DNA from: Maribacter algarum (ex Zhang et al. 2020)
GTDB lineage: Bacteria; Bacteroidota; Bacteroidia; Flavobacteriales; Flavobacteriaceae
Reading direction: 5' to 3'
Assembly: GCF_005885635.1 (NCBI RefSeq)
Contig: NZ_VATY01000001.1
Span: 620,001-684,000, forward strand
DNA length: 64,000 bases
Shown here: piece by piece, positions 53,607 to 62,954 of the stretch
Numbering within the stretch: position 1 is the stretch's first letter
Layout: each line of letters opens with the position of its first letter
Program-made: the position numbers and the translations under genes
Notes under the pieces: model-generated
The model's database searches: none
The model's input: only the letters and a program-made list of their open reading frames with translations
Told to the model about the DNA's origin: nothing

Positions 53607-54316
53607 GCCAACTTTTCAAATTCAAACACTTCTCCATCAACCAAAACCGCTGTGCCATGAAAATTGGTACAGATGGAGTACTCCTTGGCGCCTGGGCTAC
53701 CATTGAAAATGAACCAAATTCAATTTTAGACATTGGTGCGGGCACAGGGCTTTTATCTTTGATGCTTGCCCAAAGAAGTTTGGTTGAAAACATTGAGGCA
53801 TTGGAAATCGATGAGAATGCCTACGAGCAATGTGTAGAAAATTTTGAAGCTTCACCTTGGGCGGACAGACTGTTCTGCTACCACGCCGGTTTAGATGAGT
53901 TTATAGAAGAGATTGAAGAGCCTTATGATTTGATTATTTCCAATCCGCCATTTTATTCAGAAGATGTTTCCAGTGGAAACCCTTCAAGAGATACAGCACG
54001 GCAAAATCAGTCACTTCCTTTTGATGAATTGTTAGAGGGAGTTTCAAAATTACTTTCCAAGGACGGACTTTTTGCAACTATAATTCCCCATAAAGAAGAA
54101 AAATCCTTTGTAGAAATGGCAAATTCTTATGGCCTTTTTCTTAACCGAGTTTTACGAGTAAAAGGAAATCCATCAGCCGAAATCAAGAGAAGTCTTTTGG
54201 AATTCAGTTTCAAAGAAGAAAAAGTTTCAGAAGACGAATTGACCATTGAAATAAACCGACACGAATACACGTTTGACTATCAAGAATTGACCAAAGCTTT
54301 CTATCTAAAAATGTAA
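53603..54316 (+). CDS. trmN6: tRNA1(Val) (adenine(37)-N6)-methyltransferase
   Basis: 237 residues. SAM-binding motif I is ILDIGAGTGLLSLMLA (near 41), and the N6-adenine catalytic motif NPPFY is near 113 (IISNPPFYSEDV). The N-terminal FKFKHFSINQNRCAMKIGTDGVLLGAW is a strong signature of the YfiC/TrmN6 group. It modifies A37 of tRNA1(Val). It starts inside the sulfatase stop codon region. Confidence 0.9.
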   Translation: MSQLFKFKHFSINQNRCAMKIGTDGVLLGAWATIENEPNSILDIGAGTGLLSLMLAQRSLVENIEALEIDENAYEQCVENFEASPWADRLFCYHAGLDEFIEEIEEPYDLIISNPPFYSEDVSSGNPSRDTARQNQSLPFDELLEGVSKLLSKDGLFATIIPHKEEKSFVEMANSYGLFLNRVLRVKGNPSAEIKRSLLEFSFKEEKVSEDELTIEINRHEYTFDYQELTKAFYLKM

Positions 54317-54374
54317 CATTTGATTGACGTATTGTTATATTTTTATTATTTACCTTTGATAAAAATTGCAATTT

Positions 54375-55556
54375 ATGCGACCTGATTTATTTGAAGCTCC
54401 TGATTATTACAACCTGGATGATTTATTCTCCGAAGAACATCTTTTGGTGCGTGATGCTGCCCGTCAATGGGTAAAGCGCGATGTTTCCCCTATTATAGAG
54501 GAGTACGCTCAAAAGGCTGAATTTCCTAGGCAGATAATTGGTGGCTTGGCTGAAATTGGAGCTTTCGGACCCTATATTCCAGAAGAATATGGTGGAGCTG
54601 GTTTAGACCAAATAAGTTACGGACTCATCATGCAAGAAATCGAGCGTGGTGATAGTGGGGTTCGCTCCACAGCATCCGTGCAATCTTCATTGGTTATGTA
54701 TCCTATTTATACCTACGGAAATGAAGCACAGCGGAAAAAATATTTACCGAAACTAGCTTCTGGAGAATGGATGGGTTCTTTTGGGTTGACAGAACCAAAT
54801 CACGGATCTAATCCTGGAGGCATGGAGACTAAATTCAAAGATATGGGTGACCATTATTTATTGAATGGTGCAAAACTTTGGATATCGAATTCTCCATTTT
54901 GTGATGTCGCAGTGGTATGGGCTAAAAACGAAGAAGGCCGTATTCATGGACTCATTGTTGAACGTGGTATGGAAGGTTTTTCGACTCCGGAAACACATAA
55001 CAAATGGTCTTTACGTGCTTCGGCAACCGGAGAGTTGATTTTTCAGGATGTCAAAGTTCCCAAGGAAAATCTTCTAGAAGGAAAATCTGGATTGGGTGCT
55101 CCCCTTGGTTGTTTAGATTCAGCCAGATATGGAATTTCTTGGGGTGCTATTGGCGCCGCAATGGATTGCTATGATACCGCTTTACGCTATGCTAAAGAAC
55201 GTATTCAATTTGGCAAACCGATTGCAGCTTTCCAATTGCAGCAAAAGAAGTTGGCTGAAATGATTACTGAAATCACAAAGGCCCAATTATTGGCTTTCAG
55301 ACTGGGTCAACTAAAAAATGAAGGGAAAGCGACTACCGCTCAGATATCAATGGCCAAGCGTAACAATGTTGAAATGGCCATTAAAACTGCACGAGAAGCT
55401 AGACAGATATTAGGCGGAATGGGTATTACCGGTGAGTACAGCATCATGCGTCATATGATGAACCTTGAAAGTGTAATTACTTATGAAGGTACTCATGATA
55501 TTCACCTGTTAATAACCGGAATGGATATCACGGGGCATGCTGCTTTCAAGGGTTAG
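54375..55556 (+). CDS. gcdH: glutaryl-CoA dehydrogenase
   Basis: 393 residues from ATG 54375. Acyl-CoA dehydrogenase fold; the match to glutaryl-CoA dehydrogenase is close: SFGLTEPNHGS, WSLRASATGEL, LDSARYGISWGAIGA, MRHMMNLESVITYEGTHDIH. The catalytic base is E371 in YEGTHD. It oxidises and decarboxylates glutaryl-CoA to crotonyl-CoA in lysine/tryptophan breakdown, passing electrons to ETF. It converges with the molybdoenzyme gene and the stops overlap by four bases. Confidence 0.88.
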   Translation: MRPDLFEAPDYYNLDDLFSEEHLLVRDAARQWVKRDVSPIIEEYAQKAEFPRQIIGGLAEIGAFGPYIPEEYGGAGLDQISYGLIMQEIERGDSGVRSTASVQSSLVMYPIYTYGNEAQRKKYLPKLASGEWMGSFGLTEPNHGSNPGGMETKFKDMGDHYLLNGAKLWISNSPFCDVAVVWAKNEEGRIHGLIVERGMEGFSTPETHNKWSLRASATGELIFQDVKVPKENLLEGKSGLGAPLGCLDSARYGISWGAIGAAMDCYDTALRYAKERIQFGKPIAAFQLQQKKLAEMITEITKAQLLAFRLGQLKNEGKATTAQISMAKRNNVEMAIKTAREARQILGGMGITGEYSIMRHMMNLESVITYEGTHDIHLLITGMDITGHAAFKG

Positions 55557-57850
55557 ATCTTTTTCAAAGTCACTTTTATCGATTTACTAATAGGAGTCTT
55601 ACTCTTATCTGCAAAATGATTGTACGGCACTAGTACATTTGTTTCCGGGAAATATGCGCCCAAATCTCCTTTAGGAATTGCATAGGGAATGACTTTGAAT
55701 TGATGAGCGACACGTTCGATACCGTCATAAACACTTGTAATATCAACAACATCTAATTTTTTAATGTTAGCGTCCTCCATATCCTCAGGATTCATAAAAA
55801 GTACTCTTCGCTCATTGTATACGCCACGGTAACGATCATCTAATCCATAAATGGTTGTGTTGAATTGGTCATGCGAACGCATAGTCATCAACATATATTC
55901 ATCTGGATTCAAATTGTGCTGTGGCGCTTTATTAATCGTCAATTGGGCTTTCCCATTTGGTAGTTTACTGAAATCAAGCTCACGAACATTATTTGGCAAA
56001 TAGTAACCAGCACCTTTGGATTGCTTTTCTGTATCATTAAAGCCTTTGACGACCTGATCTATTTTTTCTCGAATAAGCTCATAGTTCTCCCCCAATCCTT
56101 GCCAATCCATCGGATGGTTGCCTTTGAAGAAGGTATGAGCTAATTCGGCAATAATATCAGGCTCACTTTTAATTTTGTCAGAAGCTGGTTTTAGTAGTCC
56201 TCGAGACTGTCTCACTTGTCCCATGCTATTCTCAATAGTGATGTGACGAAGTTTTCCATTTTTCACGTCTTTTTCTGAGCGGCCAAAAGTAGGAAGTAAC
56301 AACGCGGTCTTTCCGGTAACCAAATGAGTTCGATTTAGTTTGGTGCTTACTTGAACTGTGAGTGCGCAATTCTGAATTCCCTTTGCGGTGTATTCCGTGT
56401 CAGAAGCTGCCATCAGAAAATTTCCGCCCAAGCACATAAAAACTTTCGCTTTTCCTTCATACATAGCCTCCATGGCACCAACCGTATCATGTCCTTCTTT
56501 TGACGGGGGCACAAAACCTAAATGTTTTTTTATTCTTTCATTCAACTCATCGTTCACGAAATGCATAATTCCAACACTTCTATCCCCTTGAACATTACTG
56601 TGACCTCTCACTGGGCATGTTCCAGCATTCGGTTTACCTACAGCTCCTTTTAGTAGAAGTAGATTCACATATTCCCGAATATTTTCTACTCCATTTTTGT
56701 GCTGCGTTAAACCCATCGCCCAACACACCACTATTTTTGATTTTTTTGCAAGTAGGTTCACTGTTTCATTTATTTTTTCCAGGTCTACACCACTTTGCTC
56801 CAAGAGTACTTTTTCATCATAGGTTTTCAGATTATCAATCAATTCTTGATAGCCCTGAACATAAGTTCTTAAAAAATCATGGTCAAAAATATCTTTCTTA
56901 ATTGCATCCAGAGCCGCTAGTTTTATCAGCATCAACTTGATAAGCGGTATATCTTGATTGATTTTTACAGGAAGATGCAAGTCAGCAATATCTTCTCCGG
57001 GACCTATCCAGCCCTTTAAGTGTTGCGGGTTTTTAAAATTTACAAGTCCGGATTCTTTTAGCGGATTAATGCTAATCACCTTTCCACCGTTCTGCTTGCA
57101 TTTTTCCAAGGCCGATAACATACGTGGATGATTGGTTCCAGGGTTTTGTCCTGCAACGATGACCACCTCAGCTTCATACAAATCTTCTAACTTGATTGAA
57201 CCTTTTCCAATTCCTAAGGTTTCACTTAATGCTACTCCACTCGACTCATGGCACATGTTCGAACAGTCGGGCATATTGTTCGTTCCAAAAGCACGGGCGA
57301 ACATTCCGTATAAAAAAGCAGCTTCGTTGCTCGAGCGTCCAGAAGTATAAAAAATAGCCTCTTCAGGAGAATCTAGTTTTTGTAATTCATTGGAAATCAA
57401 ATCATAAGACTCCTGCCATGAAATCGGTTCATAATGAACGCTTCCCGCTTTTAAAACCATCGGTTCTATAATTCGTCCAAACTTATTTAATTCATAATCG
57501 GTGAGCAGTGAAAGCTCTTCTACAGAATGCTTGGCAAAAAAATCTGCTCCAATATGTGAAGTTGTCGCTTCATCAGCCAAGGCCTTTGCACCATTTTCAC
57601 AATACTCGGCAACTTTAGAAGGTTTTTCAGGATCTGGCCAGGCGCAACTGGGACAGCTAAAACCATTCTGTTGATTCATATCCAATAAAGCCGTCATAGA
57701 CCTAGCAACACCCATTTCTTTGAAGCTATGACGAAGTGCTTCCTTAACTCCCAAAGCCCCCGCAGCAATACGAACTGGCTCTTTCAGTTTGATATCTGAA
57801 AAGTCTTGATTGCCCCGTATGGAAACATTTCTTTTGAAAATCTCAGCCAT
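55553..57850 (-). CDS. FdhF/YdeP-family molybdopterin oxidoreductase
   Basis: 765 residues, close to E. coli YdeP. CPSCAWPDPEKPS (near 46) is the N-terminal Cys motif of this group; it has fewer Cys than true formate dehydrogenases, so a canonical 4Fe-4S site is doubtful. FYTSGRSSNEAAFLYGMFAR and CSNMCHESSGVAL near 205 cover the Mo-bis-MGD pocket; GQNPGTNHPRML and the C-terminal MTMRSHDQFNTTIYG are cofactor-binding. No signal peptide, so cytosolic. The reaction is unknown; formate oxidation is not established. Confidence 0.88.
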   Translation of the reverse strand: MAEIFKRNVSIRGNQDFSDIKLKEPVRIAAGALGVKEALRHSFKEMGVARSMTALLDMNQQNGFSCPSCAWPDPEKPSKVAEYCENGAKALADEATTSHIGADFFAKHSVEELSLLTDYELNKFGRIIEPMVLKAGSVHYEPISWQESYDLISNELQKLDSPEEAIFYTSGRSSNEAAFLYGMFARAFGTNNMPDCSNMCHESSGVALSETLGIGKGSIKLEDLYEAEVVIVAGQNPGTNHPRMLSALEKCKQNGGKVISINPLKESGLVNFKNPQHLKGWIGPGEDIADLHLPVKINQDIPLIKLMLIKLAALDAIKKDIFDHDFLRTYVQGYQELIDNLKTYDEKVLLEQSGVDLEKINETVNLLAKKSKIVVCWAMGLTQHKNGVENIREYVNLLLLKGAVGKPNAGTCPVRGHSNVQGDRSVGIMHFVNDELNERIKKHLGFVPPSKEGHDTVGAMEAMYEGKAKVFMCLGGNFLMAASDTEYTAKGIQNCALTVQVSTKLNRTHLVTGKTALLLPTFGRSEKDVKNGKLRHITIENSMGQVRQSRGLLKPASDKIKSEPDIIAELAHTFFKGNHPMDWQGLGENYELIREKIDQVVKGFNDTEKQSKGAGYYLPNNVRELDFSKLPNGKAQLTINKAPQHNLNPDEYMLMTMRSHDQFNTTIYGLDDRYRGVYNERRVLFMNPEDMEDANIKKLDVVDITSVYDGIERVAHQFKVIPYAIPKGDLGAYFPETNVLVPYNHFADKSKTPISKSIKVTLKKI

Positions 57851-58068
57851 AGTCTTGAATTGTATGCTTAAAATTACATTTAATCGATTATAAAACCGAT
57901 GAATTGCAGTAAATAATAGTATTTCAAAACGCTAAAAAACAAAATCATAGGCGCTCACCACAACTTTGCCTTGCTACACATCATTTCTTTTCTCAAGCTG
58001 CATTCTCGATATATCTTTGGAGTGTAATTAAGAAGTAAATTTTTTCATTTTCATATAGTGTTCTCGTA

Positions 58069-58101
58069 AAAGAGCTCCGATCGAAAGACGGAGCTCTTTT
58101 T
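58069..58101 (+). terminator. strong hairpin with T-run between the molybdoenzyme and dnaE2 genes
   Basis: AAAGAGCTCCG and CGGAGCTCTTT form an 11-bp stem around ATCGAAAGA and are followed by TTTTT on the plus strand; on the minus strand four Ts follow. It serves dnaE2 on the minus strand, or a short plus-strand RNA starting after TATCTTTG at 58012. The rest of the 343-base gap shows no gene. Confidence 0.75.
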
Positions 58102-58193
58102 AGTTTACTCAATAATCGAGATTGGAATACTGCGATTCTTTTGTAGATATTCTTAGACATTTTCTTTTCAAATACCCTATTTGCCGAAGTTAT

Positions 58194-61100
58194 TTATTGT
58201 CTTTCATCATTGGTCTTAACTGTGATTCTATCTTTTTGTTGAAACACCTTAACACTTGTCTTCATATCAGCATATCTAGGGTCAGGGACATAATTTTGCT
58301 TTTCCATTTTGATAACCTCAATACTTAGAAAACCAAATTCGCTAACCACTTTTCCATAAAAACGATAAATTCCTTTACCCCGAAAATAGTATTGGGCAGC
58401 TACGGGTGGAAACAATACTGTATCGAAAACCTTTCCCTCTTGATCAATCATTGTGGCGAAATGCATACGTTTTCCATTATGGGTACTTGTATTTTTTACA
58501 GTGACCAAATAGCCATAAATATCAATACGGCGATTTAAAAAACGTCCGAGGTCTTCAACACATCGATTGTTCTCTGGAGGTTTTTCCAATAACTCAAACG
58601 GACTGCATAAACAAAAGCCTAAAAGCTCCAACTGGGTAAAGGCCATTTCAAGATCGGTGGTATGCAATCTAGGAATCTTAAAATTTTGATGCCTAGGCGG
58701 GAATAATTTCGGGTGATCGATTTTTACATTCTTATTGAGAAAGAGGTGCGCCTTCCAGAGCAATTGATGTTTGTTCACGCCCGTAAACCGAAATGCATCT
58801 ATGCGAATCAGAATACTTGCCTGATCAACGGTTATAAAAACACGATCTAGAAAATCTTCCAGAGAACTATAAATTCCATTGGCTAGCCTATCTTTTAGAA
58901 TTCTCTCTGAAACACGATCTTCTAACTCACGTAAGTATCCAAATCCGAGAAAAATATCCTTCCCATAAATCACATTCTTATTAAAACTCCTATTGACACA
59001 TGGCGGGTGAATGATAGCACCCATCATTCGGGCTTCGTGCACATAAAATTCAGAACGGTAAAATCCACCACCATTATTAAGCACGGCCACCATATATTCC
59101 AATGGAAAATACGCTCTCAGGAAAAGTGTCTGGTAACTTTCCACAGCATAAGAAGCAGAATGTCCTTTGGCAAAAGCGTAACCCGCAAAGCTGGCAATCT
59201 GACTCCAGATTTCCGAAATAAGTTTTTCATCATAGCCTTTATGGCTACAGTTATCAAAAAATTTCTCCTTTACTTTTTGAAATTCTTCCCGCGACCTGAA
59301 TTTTCCACTCATCCCGCGTCGTAATACATCAGCTTCTCCTAAATCAAGACCAGCAAAAATATTGGCCACCTTGATAACATCTTCTTGATAGACCATGACC
59401 CCATAGGTATCGGGCATAATATCAAGCATCACCGGATGCGCTTTCTCTTCAGTTCTACCAGGATTGCGATGCCGAAGAATATATTCACGCATCATACCAC
59501 TCTTTGCTACCCCAGGTCGTATAATTGAACTTGCGGCTACTAACCCCAAATATGTATCGACTTCCAATTTTTTGAGTAGCATACGCATAGCTGGTGATTC
59601 CACATAAAAACACCCCATACATTGTGCCGTTTTCACAAGGTTATTGATTACGGGATCTTTTATAAATTTCTTAATATCATGAATATCAAAACCATCGGAT
59701 TCATCAGGTCGGTTATATGCAATTATTTCTAAGGATTCCTTGATTTTTGCCAATCCTCGTTGCCCGAGAATATCAAACTTATAAAGCCCTACATCTTCAG
59801 CGATGACCATGTCATATTGTGTAGTAGGAAAGCCTTTTGGAGGAAGGTTCGTAGCCGAAAACCAATGGAGTGGTTTTTCAGTAATCAGTATACCACCAGC
59901 ATGTATACTTAAATAGTTAGGCATGCCTTTGATTAAATTACCATATTTGATGACCAATCTAGAAACCTCATCCAATTTTGAGGTATCGTACCTTCCTTCC
60001 GATAAAAAATCAATCTCACTTTTAGGTAAACCAAAGACTTTACCTAATTCACGAATGACGCCCCTATCTTTAAAAGTCACATAGGTGCCCAACAACGCCA
60101 CATGTTCAAAACGGTCGAAAATGTATTGGGTCATTTCAGGCCGGTCACGATGCGAAAAATCGATATCAAAATCAGGTGGATTGGCGCGATACAGATTGAT
60201 GAACCGTTCAAAATAAAGATCTAAATCTATCGGATCTACATCGGTAATTCTCAAAAGGTAGGCAACGATACTATTAGCTCCACTTCCCCTACCTACATAA
60301 AAAAAACCTCTTTTTCGCGCTTCGGAAACAATGTCCCAATTAATCAAAAAGTAAGAAACAAAACCTTTCTCCTTAATCAGTTGCAATTCTTTCTCCAGCC
60401 GATTGTAGATATCTTTTTTAGGGTTCTCATAACGATAGGGTAATCCCTCCTGACAGAGCTTTTCAATCATTTTTTCATCCTCTTCTTGACTACCCGTATA
60501 GGTTTTCAGATTCTGTGGCTCTCGATCTTTTGAAAAGTCGAAATGAATGCTACAGTCATTCATTAAACGCTCCGTATTTTCTAAAATAAATGGATACTCG
60601 CAAAAAGCAGCTGCCAAGTTCGCTATGGGAAATATTTTTTCATTTTCATTGGCCTCTTCGGTTTTATCCAACATGCTCAACAAAATATTGTTGTCGATAG
60701 CGCGTAGCAATCGATGCGCATTGAAGTCGGCTTTCGAACGAAATGTAACAGGCTGTTGTACAACTAATTTGTCTTTCAATTTCGATAATCTTGAAAAGGG
60801 CAATTTTCGTAAATCAGTAATGGAAACTCCTATAAATTCATATTCAGCAAATTCGTACTGCTCATTCTGCAATACTTTCTCAAAAGGATAAACCACATAG
60901 GCATGTTCAAATTTCGGTGCAATGGGAGAAAACTCTCTTTCCTCGTGAAGATGCCCAGAAAGAAAATTGTTCAATTCTAAATATCCTTCATTGTTTTTGG
61001 CGATACCCACATAACATTGATTCACACCATTTCTAAAGTCGATACCCAAAATAGGTTTTACCTCAAAATCAGGCGCCAACCGTACAAAATTGAGTCCAGC

Positions 61101-61226
61101 AGAGGTATTATTGATATCGGTCAATACCAATCGTGTGACTTGGTTTTTTTGAGCTAGGCGTAGGAGTTCTTTCTCGGAAAATGTTCCGAAGCGAAGACTA
61201 TAATATGTGTGGCAGTTAAGATAGAT
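58194..61226 (-). CDS. dnaE2: DnaE2-type error-prone DNA polymerase, apparent ATC start
   Basis: 1010 residues when read from codon ATC at 61226, giving the family N-terminus x-YLNCHTYYSLRFGTFS. An in-frame TAA lies six codons upstream and no ATG, GTG or TTG intervenes; the first usual start (TTG 61130) would cut 32 residues from the PHP domain. The PHP HxH is degenerate (NCH). The polymerase core has FYVGRGSGANSIVAY and the catalytic PPDFDIDFSHRD. There is no fused exonuclease, unlike the replicative DnaE in this window. It lies downstream of dinB, so the two form a translesion cassette, 158 bases apart. Confidence 0.9.
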   Translation of the reverse strand: MYLNCHTYYSLRFGTFSEKELLRLAQKNQVTRLVLTDINNTSAGLNFVRLAPDFEVKPILGIDFRNGVNQCYVGIAKNNEGYLELNNFLSGHLHEEREFSPIAPKFEHAYVVYPFEKVLQNEQYEFAEYEFIGVSITDLRKLPFSRLSKLKDKLVVQQPVTFRSKADFNAHRLLRAIDNNILLSMLDKTEEANENEKIFPIANLAAAFCEYPFILENTERLMNDCSIHFDFSKDREPQNLKTYTGSQEEDEKMIEKLCQEGLPYRYENPKKDIYNRLEKELQLIKEKGFVSYFLINWDIVSEARKRGFFYVGRGSGANSIVAYLLRITDVDPIDLDLYFERFINLYRANPPDFDIDFSHRDRPEMTQYIFDRFEHVALLGTYVTFKDRGVIRELGKVFGLPKSEIDFLSEGRYDTSKLDEVSRLVIKYGNLIKGMPNYLSIHAGGILITEKPLHWFSATNLPPKGFPTTQYDMVIAEDVGLYKFDILGQRGLAKIKESLEIIAYNRPDESDGFDIHDIKKFIKDPVINNLVKTAQCMGCFYVESPAMRMLLKKLEVDTYLGLVAASSIIRPGVAKSGMMREYILRHRNPGRTEEKAHPVMLDIMPDTYGVMVYQEDVIKVANIFAGLDLGEADVLRRGMSGKFRSREEFQKVKEKFFDNCSHKGYDEKLISEIWSQIASFAGYAFAKGHSASYAVESYQTLFLRAYFPLEYMVAVLNNGGGFYRSEFYVHEARMMGAIIHPPCVNRSFNKNVIYGKDIFLGFGYLRELEDRVSERILKDRLANGIYSSLEDFLDRVFITVDQASILIRIDAFRFTGVNKHQLLWKAHLFLNKNVKIDHPKLFPPRHQNFKIPRLHTTDLEMAFTQLELLGFCLCSPFELLEKPPENNRCVEDLGRFLNRRIDIYGYLVTVKNTSTHNGKRMHFATMIDQEGKVFDTVLFPPVAAQYYFRGKGIYRFYGKVVSEFGFLSIEVIKMEKQNYVPDPRYADMKTSVKVFQQKDRITVKTNDERQ

Positions 61227-61242
61227 GTTATGCTTTAGATTT

Positions 61243-61270
61243 TAGACCTGCCTGACCGGCAGACAGATGT
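61243..61270. repeat. GC-rich palindrome between dinB and dnaE2
   Basis: CTGCC-TGACC-GGCAG sits within TAGACCTGCCTGACCGGCAG and is followed by ACAGATG. It is GC-rich in an AT-rich gap. Related CCTGCC/GGCAGG palindromes recur between genes in flavobacteria from memory. It separates two genes on the same strand, so it may be a processing or attenuation site. Confidence 0.45.
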
Positions 61271-61384
61271 TGGACTTTAAAGTTCAAGTTTAAAATTTCT
61301 CGGCGCTAGAAATCAAAAACTCTGAATCTTCAACTGTTCAGTCTTTATTCTTGATTCTATAAGCCAGCGGTCTTATATCTTTTT

Positions 61385-62599
61385 TTACTGTTTTCGATGT
61401 GCCAATACAATCGGTGGTTGCCCGTTAAAAGGATTGTGCATTCGACCGATGGTGTTTTTTCCCATCGCTGAGGCACGCACGACACTTTTATCTCCATAAC
61501 GATTTCTGATATGGTCCATCGCTTGGTAGAGGTTCAAGGCTTCTTCGGTATCTTCGAATAGGTTTATTTGGTAATTACCGCTAACCAAATGACTAAAGCG
61601 TATACCTATTAGGCGCACCAATAATCTTCGATTATAAAGCGTTTTGAACAACTCCAGAATCTTGGGAATCAAGATATGGTCTGCACTGGTATACGGAATA
61701 CGCATTTGCTTTGAATAGGTATTGAAATCAGAATACCGAATCTTTACCGCGATGCAGGCTGTCAACTTTTCCCCTCTACGCAATTGGTAGGCCAAATTCT
61801 CGGTCATGGCGATTAATAAGCCTCTTAACTTTATAACATCAATGGTGTCTTTATCAAAAGTGCGTTCATTGGAAATTGATTTACGTTCCCAAAAAGGAAT
61901 CACTGGAGTATGATCAATACCGTTGGCGCGTTTCCAAATAACCGTTCCGTTTTTGCCTAACACGCGTTGCATGACATCCATGGGCATTTCTTGTACAGTA
62001 CCTACCTTTCGCAACCCGAGGTTTCGAAGCGTTTGATAGGTTTTATCACCGACCATCGGTATTTTCTTGATAGATAGTGGTGCCAAGAAGGTTTTTTCTA
62101 ATCCGTAATCTATTTTCAATTGATTATTGGGCTTGGCTTCGCCTGTCGCCACTTTAGAGACCACTTTATTGACCGATAATCCAAATGAGATAGGGAGTCC
62201 GGTTTCCTTTATAATTCTTTGTCGTAGTTCGGAAGCATATTTATAGGATCCGAAAAAACGATCCATTCCTGAGAGATCGGCATAAAACTCATCGATACTC
62301 GATTTCTCGAATAGTGGCACGTATTCTTTAATTATTTCGGTAACCTCATCAGAGTGTTTACTATATGTACCTGCATTACCTTTGATTCTTATGGCATTAG
62401 GGCATAATTCCTTTGCCATTTTCATAGGCATACCCGAATGAATACCATACCCTCTAGTTTCATAACTACAAGCAGCAACAACGCCACGGTCACTTAGGCC
62501 ACCAACAAGTATTGGCTTTCCTTGCAAGCGACTGTCAAGTTTGCGTTCTACGGATACAAAAAATGTATCGAGGTCGAGATGTAGAATATTTTTGGTCAT
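61385..62599 (-). CDS. dinB: Y-family DNA polymerase IV
   Basis: 404 residues. Metal-binding D9 (HLDLDTFF) and D103-E104 (SSIDEFYADLSG) are present, along with the fingers AACSYETRGYGIHSGMPMKMA and the helix-hairpin-helix LRNLGLRKVGTVQEMP. The little-finger domain is about 245-345; a C-terminal tail (about 380-404) lacks an obvious beta-clamp motif. It bypasses DNA lesions with low fidelity. It is upstream of dnaE2 on the same strand, with operator-like dyads before its start. DinB-DnaE2 pairs replace the ImuB-DnaE2 mutasome in this phylum; that functional link is inference. Confidence 0.93.
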   Translation of the reverse strand: MTKNILHLDLDTFFVSVERKLDSRLQGKPILVGGLSDRGVVAACSYETRGYGIHSGMPMKMAKELCPNAIRIKGNAGTYSKHSDEVTEIIKEYVPLFEKSSIDEFYADLSGMDRFFGSYKYASELRQRIIKETGLPISFGLSVNKVVSKVATGEAKPNNQLKIDYGLEKTFLAPLSIKKIPMVGDKTYQTLRNLGLRKVGTVQEMPMDVMQRVLGKNGTVIWKRANGIDHTPVIPFWERKSISNERTFDKDTIDVIKLRGLLIAMTENLAYQLRRGEKLTACIAVKIRYSDFNTYSKQMRIPYTSADHILIPKILELFKTLYNRRLLVRLIGIRFSHLVSGNYQINLFEDTEEALNLYQAMDHIRNRYGDKSVVRASAMGKNTIGRMHNPFNGQPPIVLAHRKQ

Positions 62600-62600
62600 T

Positions 62601-62661
62601 GCTATCCTAAAAAATGGATAGCTAATTTATGGAATTATTCCATTTGTTTGGATATATTCCA
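62601..62661 (-). promoter_or_regulatory. operator-like dyads upstream of dinB
   Basis: GCTATCC and GGATAGC (62601-62607 and 62616-62622) form an inverted repeat ending one base before the dinB start codon. TGGAATTATTCCA (62630-62642) and TGGATATATTCCA (62649-62661) are 13-bp near-palindromes 19 bases apart. These resemble damage-response (LexA or S24-type) operators in position, but no regulator is next to them. The rest of the 355-base gap (62600-62954) is AT-rich and I see no convincing gene. Confidence 0.6.
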
Positions 62662-62954
62662 TTTTATATTTACAAATATTCTTTTAGATTAGTGAACAAT
62701 AAGATAAAATCAATAAAAATAATATTTAGAATAACCCTAATAAGAATGGTGGCAAGTGTTATCTTTTTAGCACATCACCTAAAAAAGATGTATTTCAACG
62801 AAAAAAATTAATTTTTTCAATATAATATTCATCGATTATCTTCGTTTTTCTATTTTTGACTCGTCTTTTTTAAAGACAACGTAGACCACACCTTCTTTAC
62901 CTAAGAAAATCATTATACAGGACGAATATTATTAGACTTAAAATTCGCGTGGCT

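Noticed and set aside
55553-57850. Formate dehydrogenase
   Set aside because: The CPSCAW motif and overall length match the YdeP group, and no FdhB/FdhD-type partner is next to it, so the reaction is left open.
62629-62811. 60-aa plus-strand frame upstream of dinB
   Set aside because: It is AT-rich, lies over the dinB operator region, has biased Ile/Phe/Lys composition and no start signal. Probably a chance frame.
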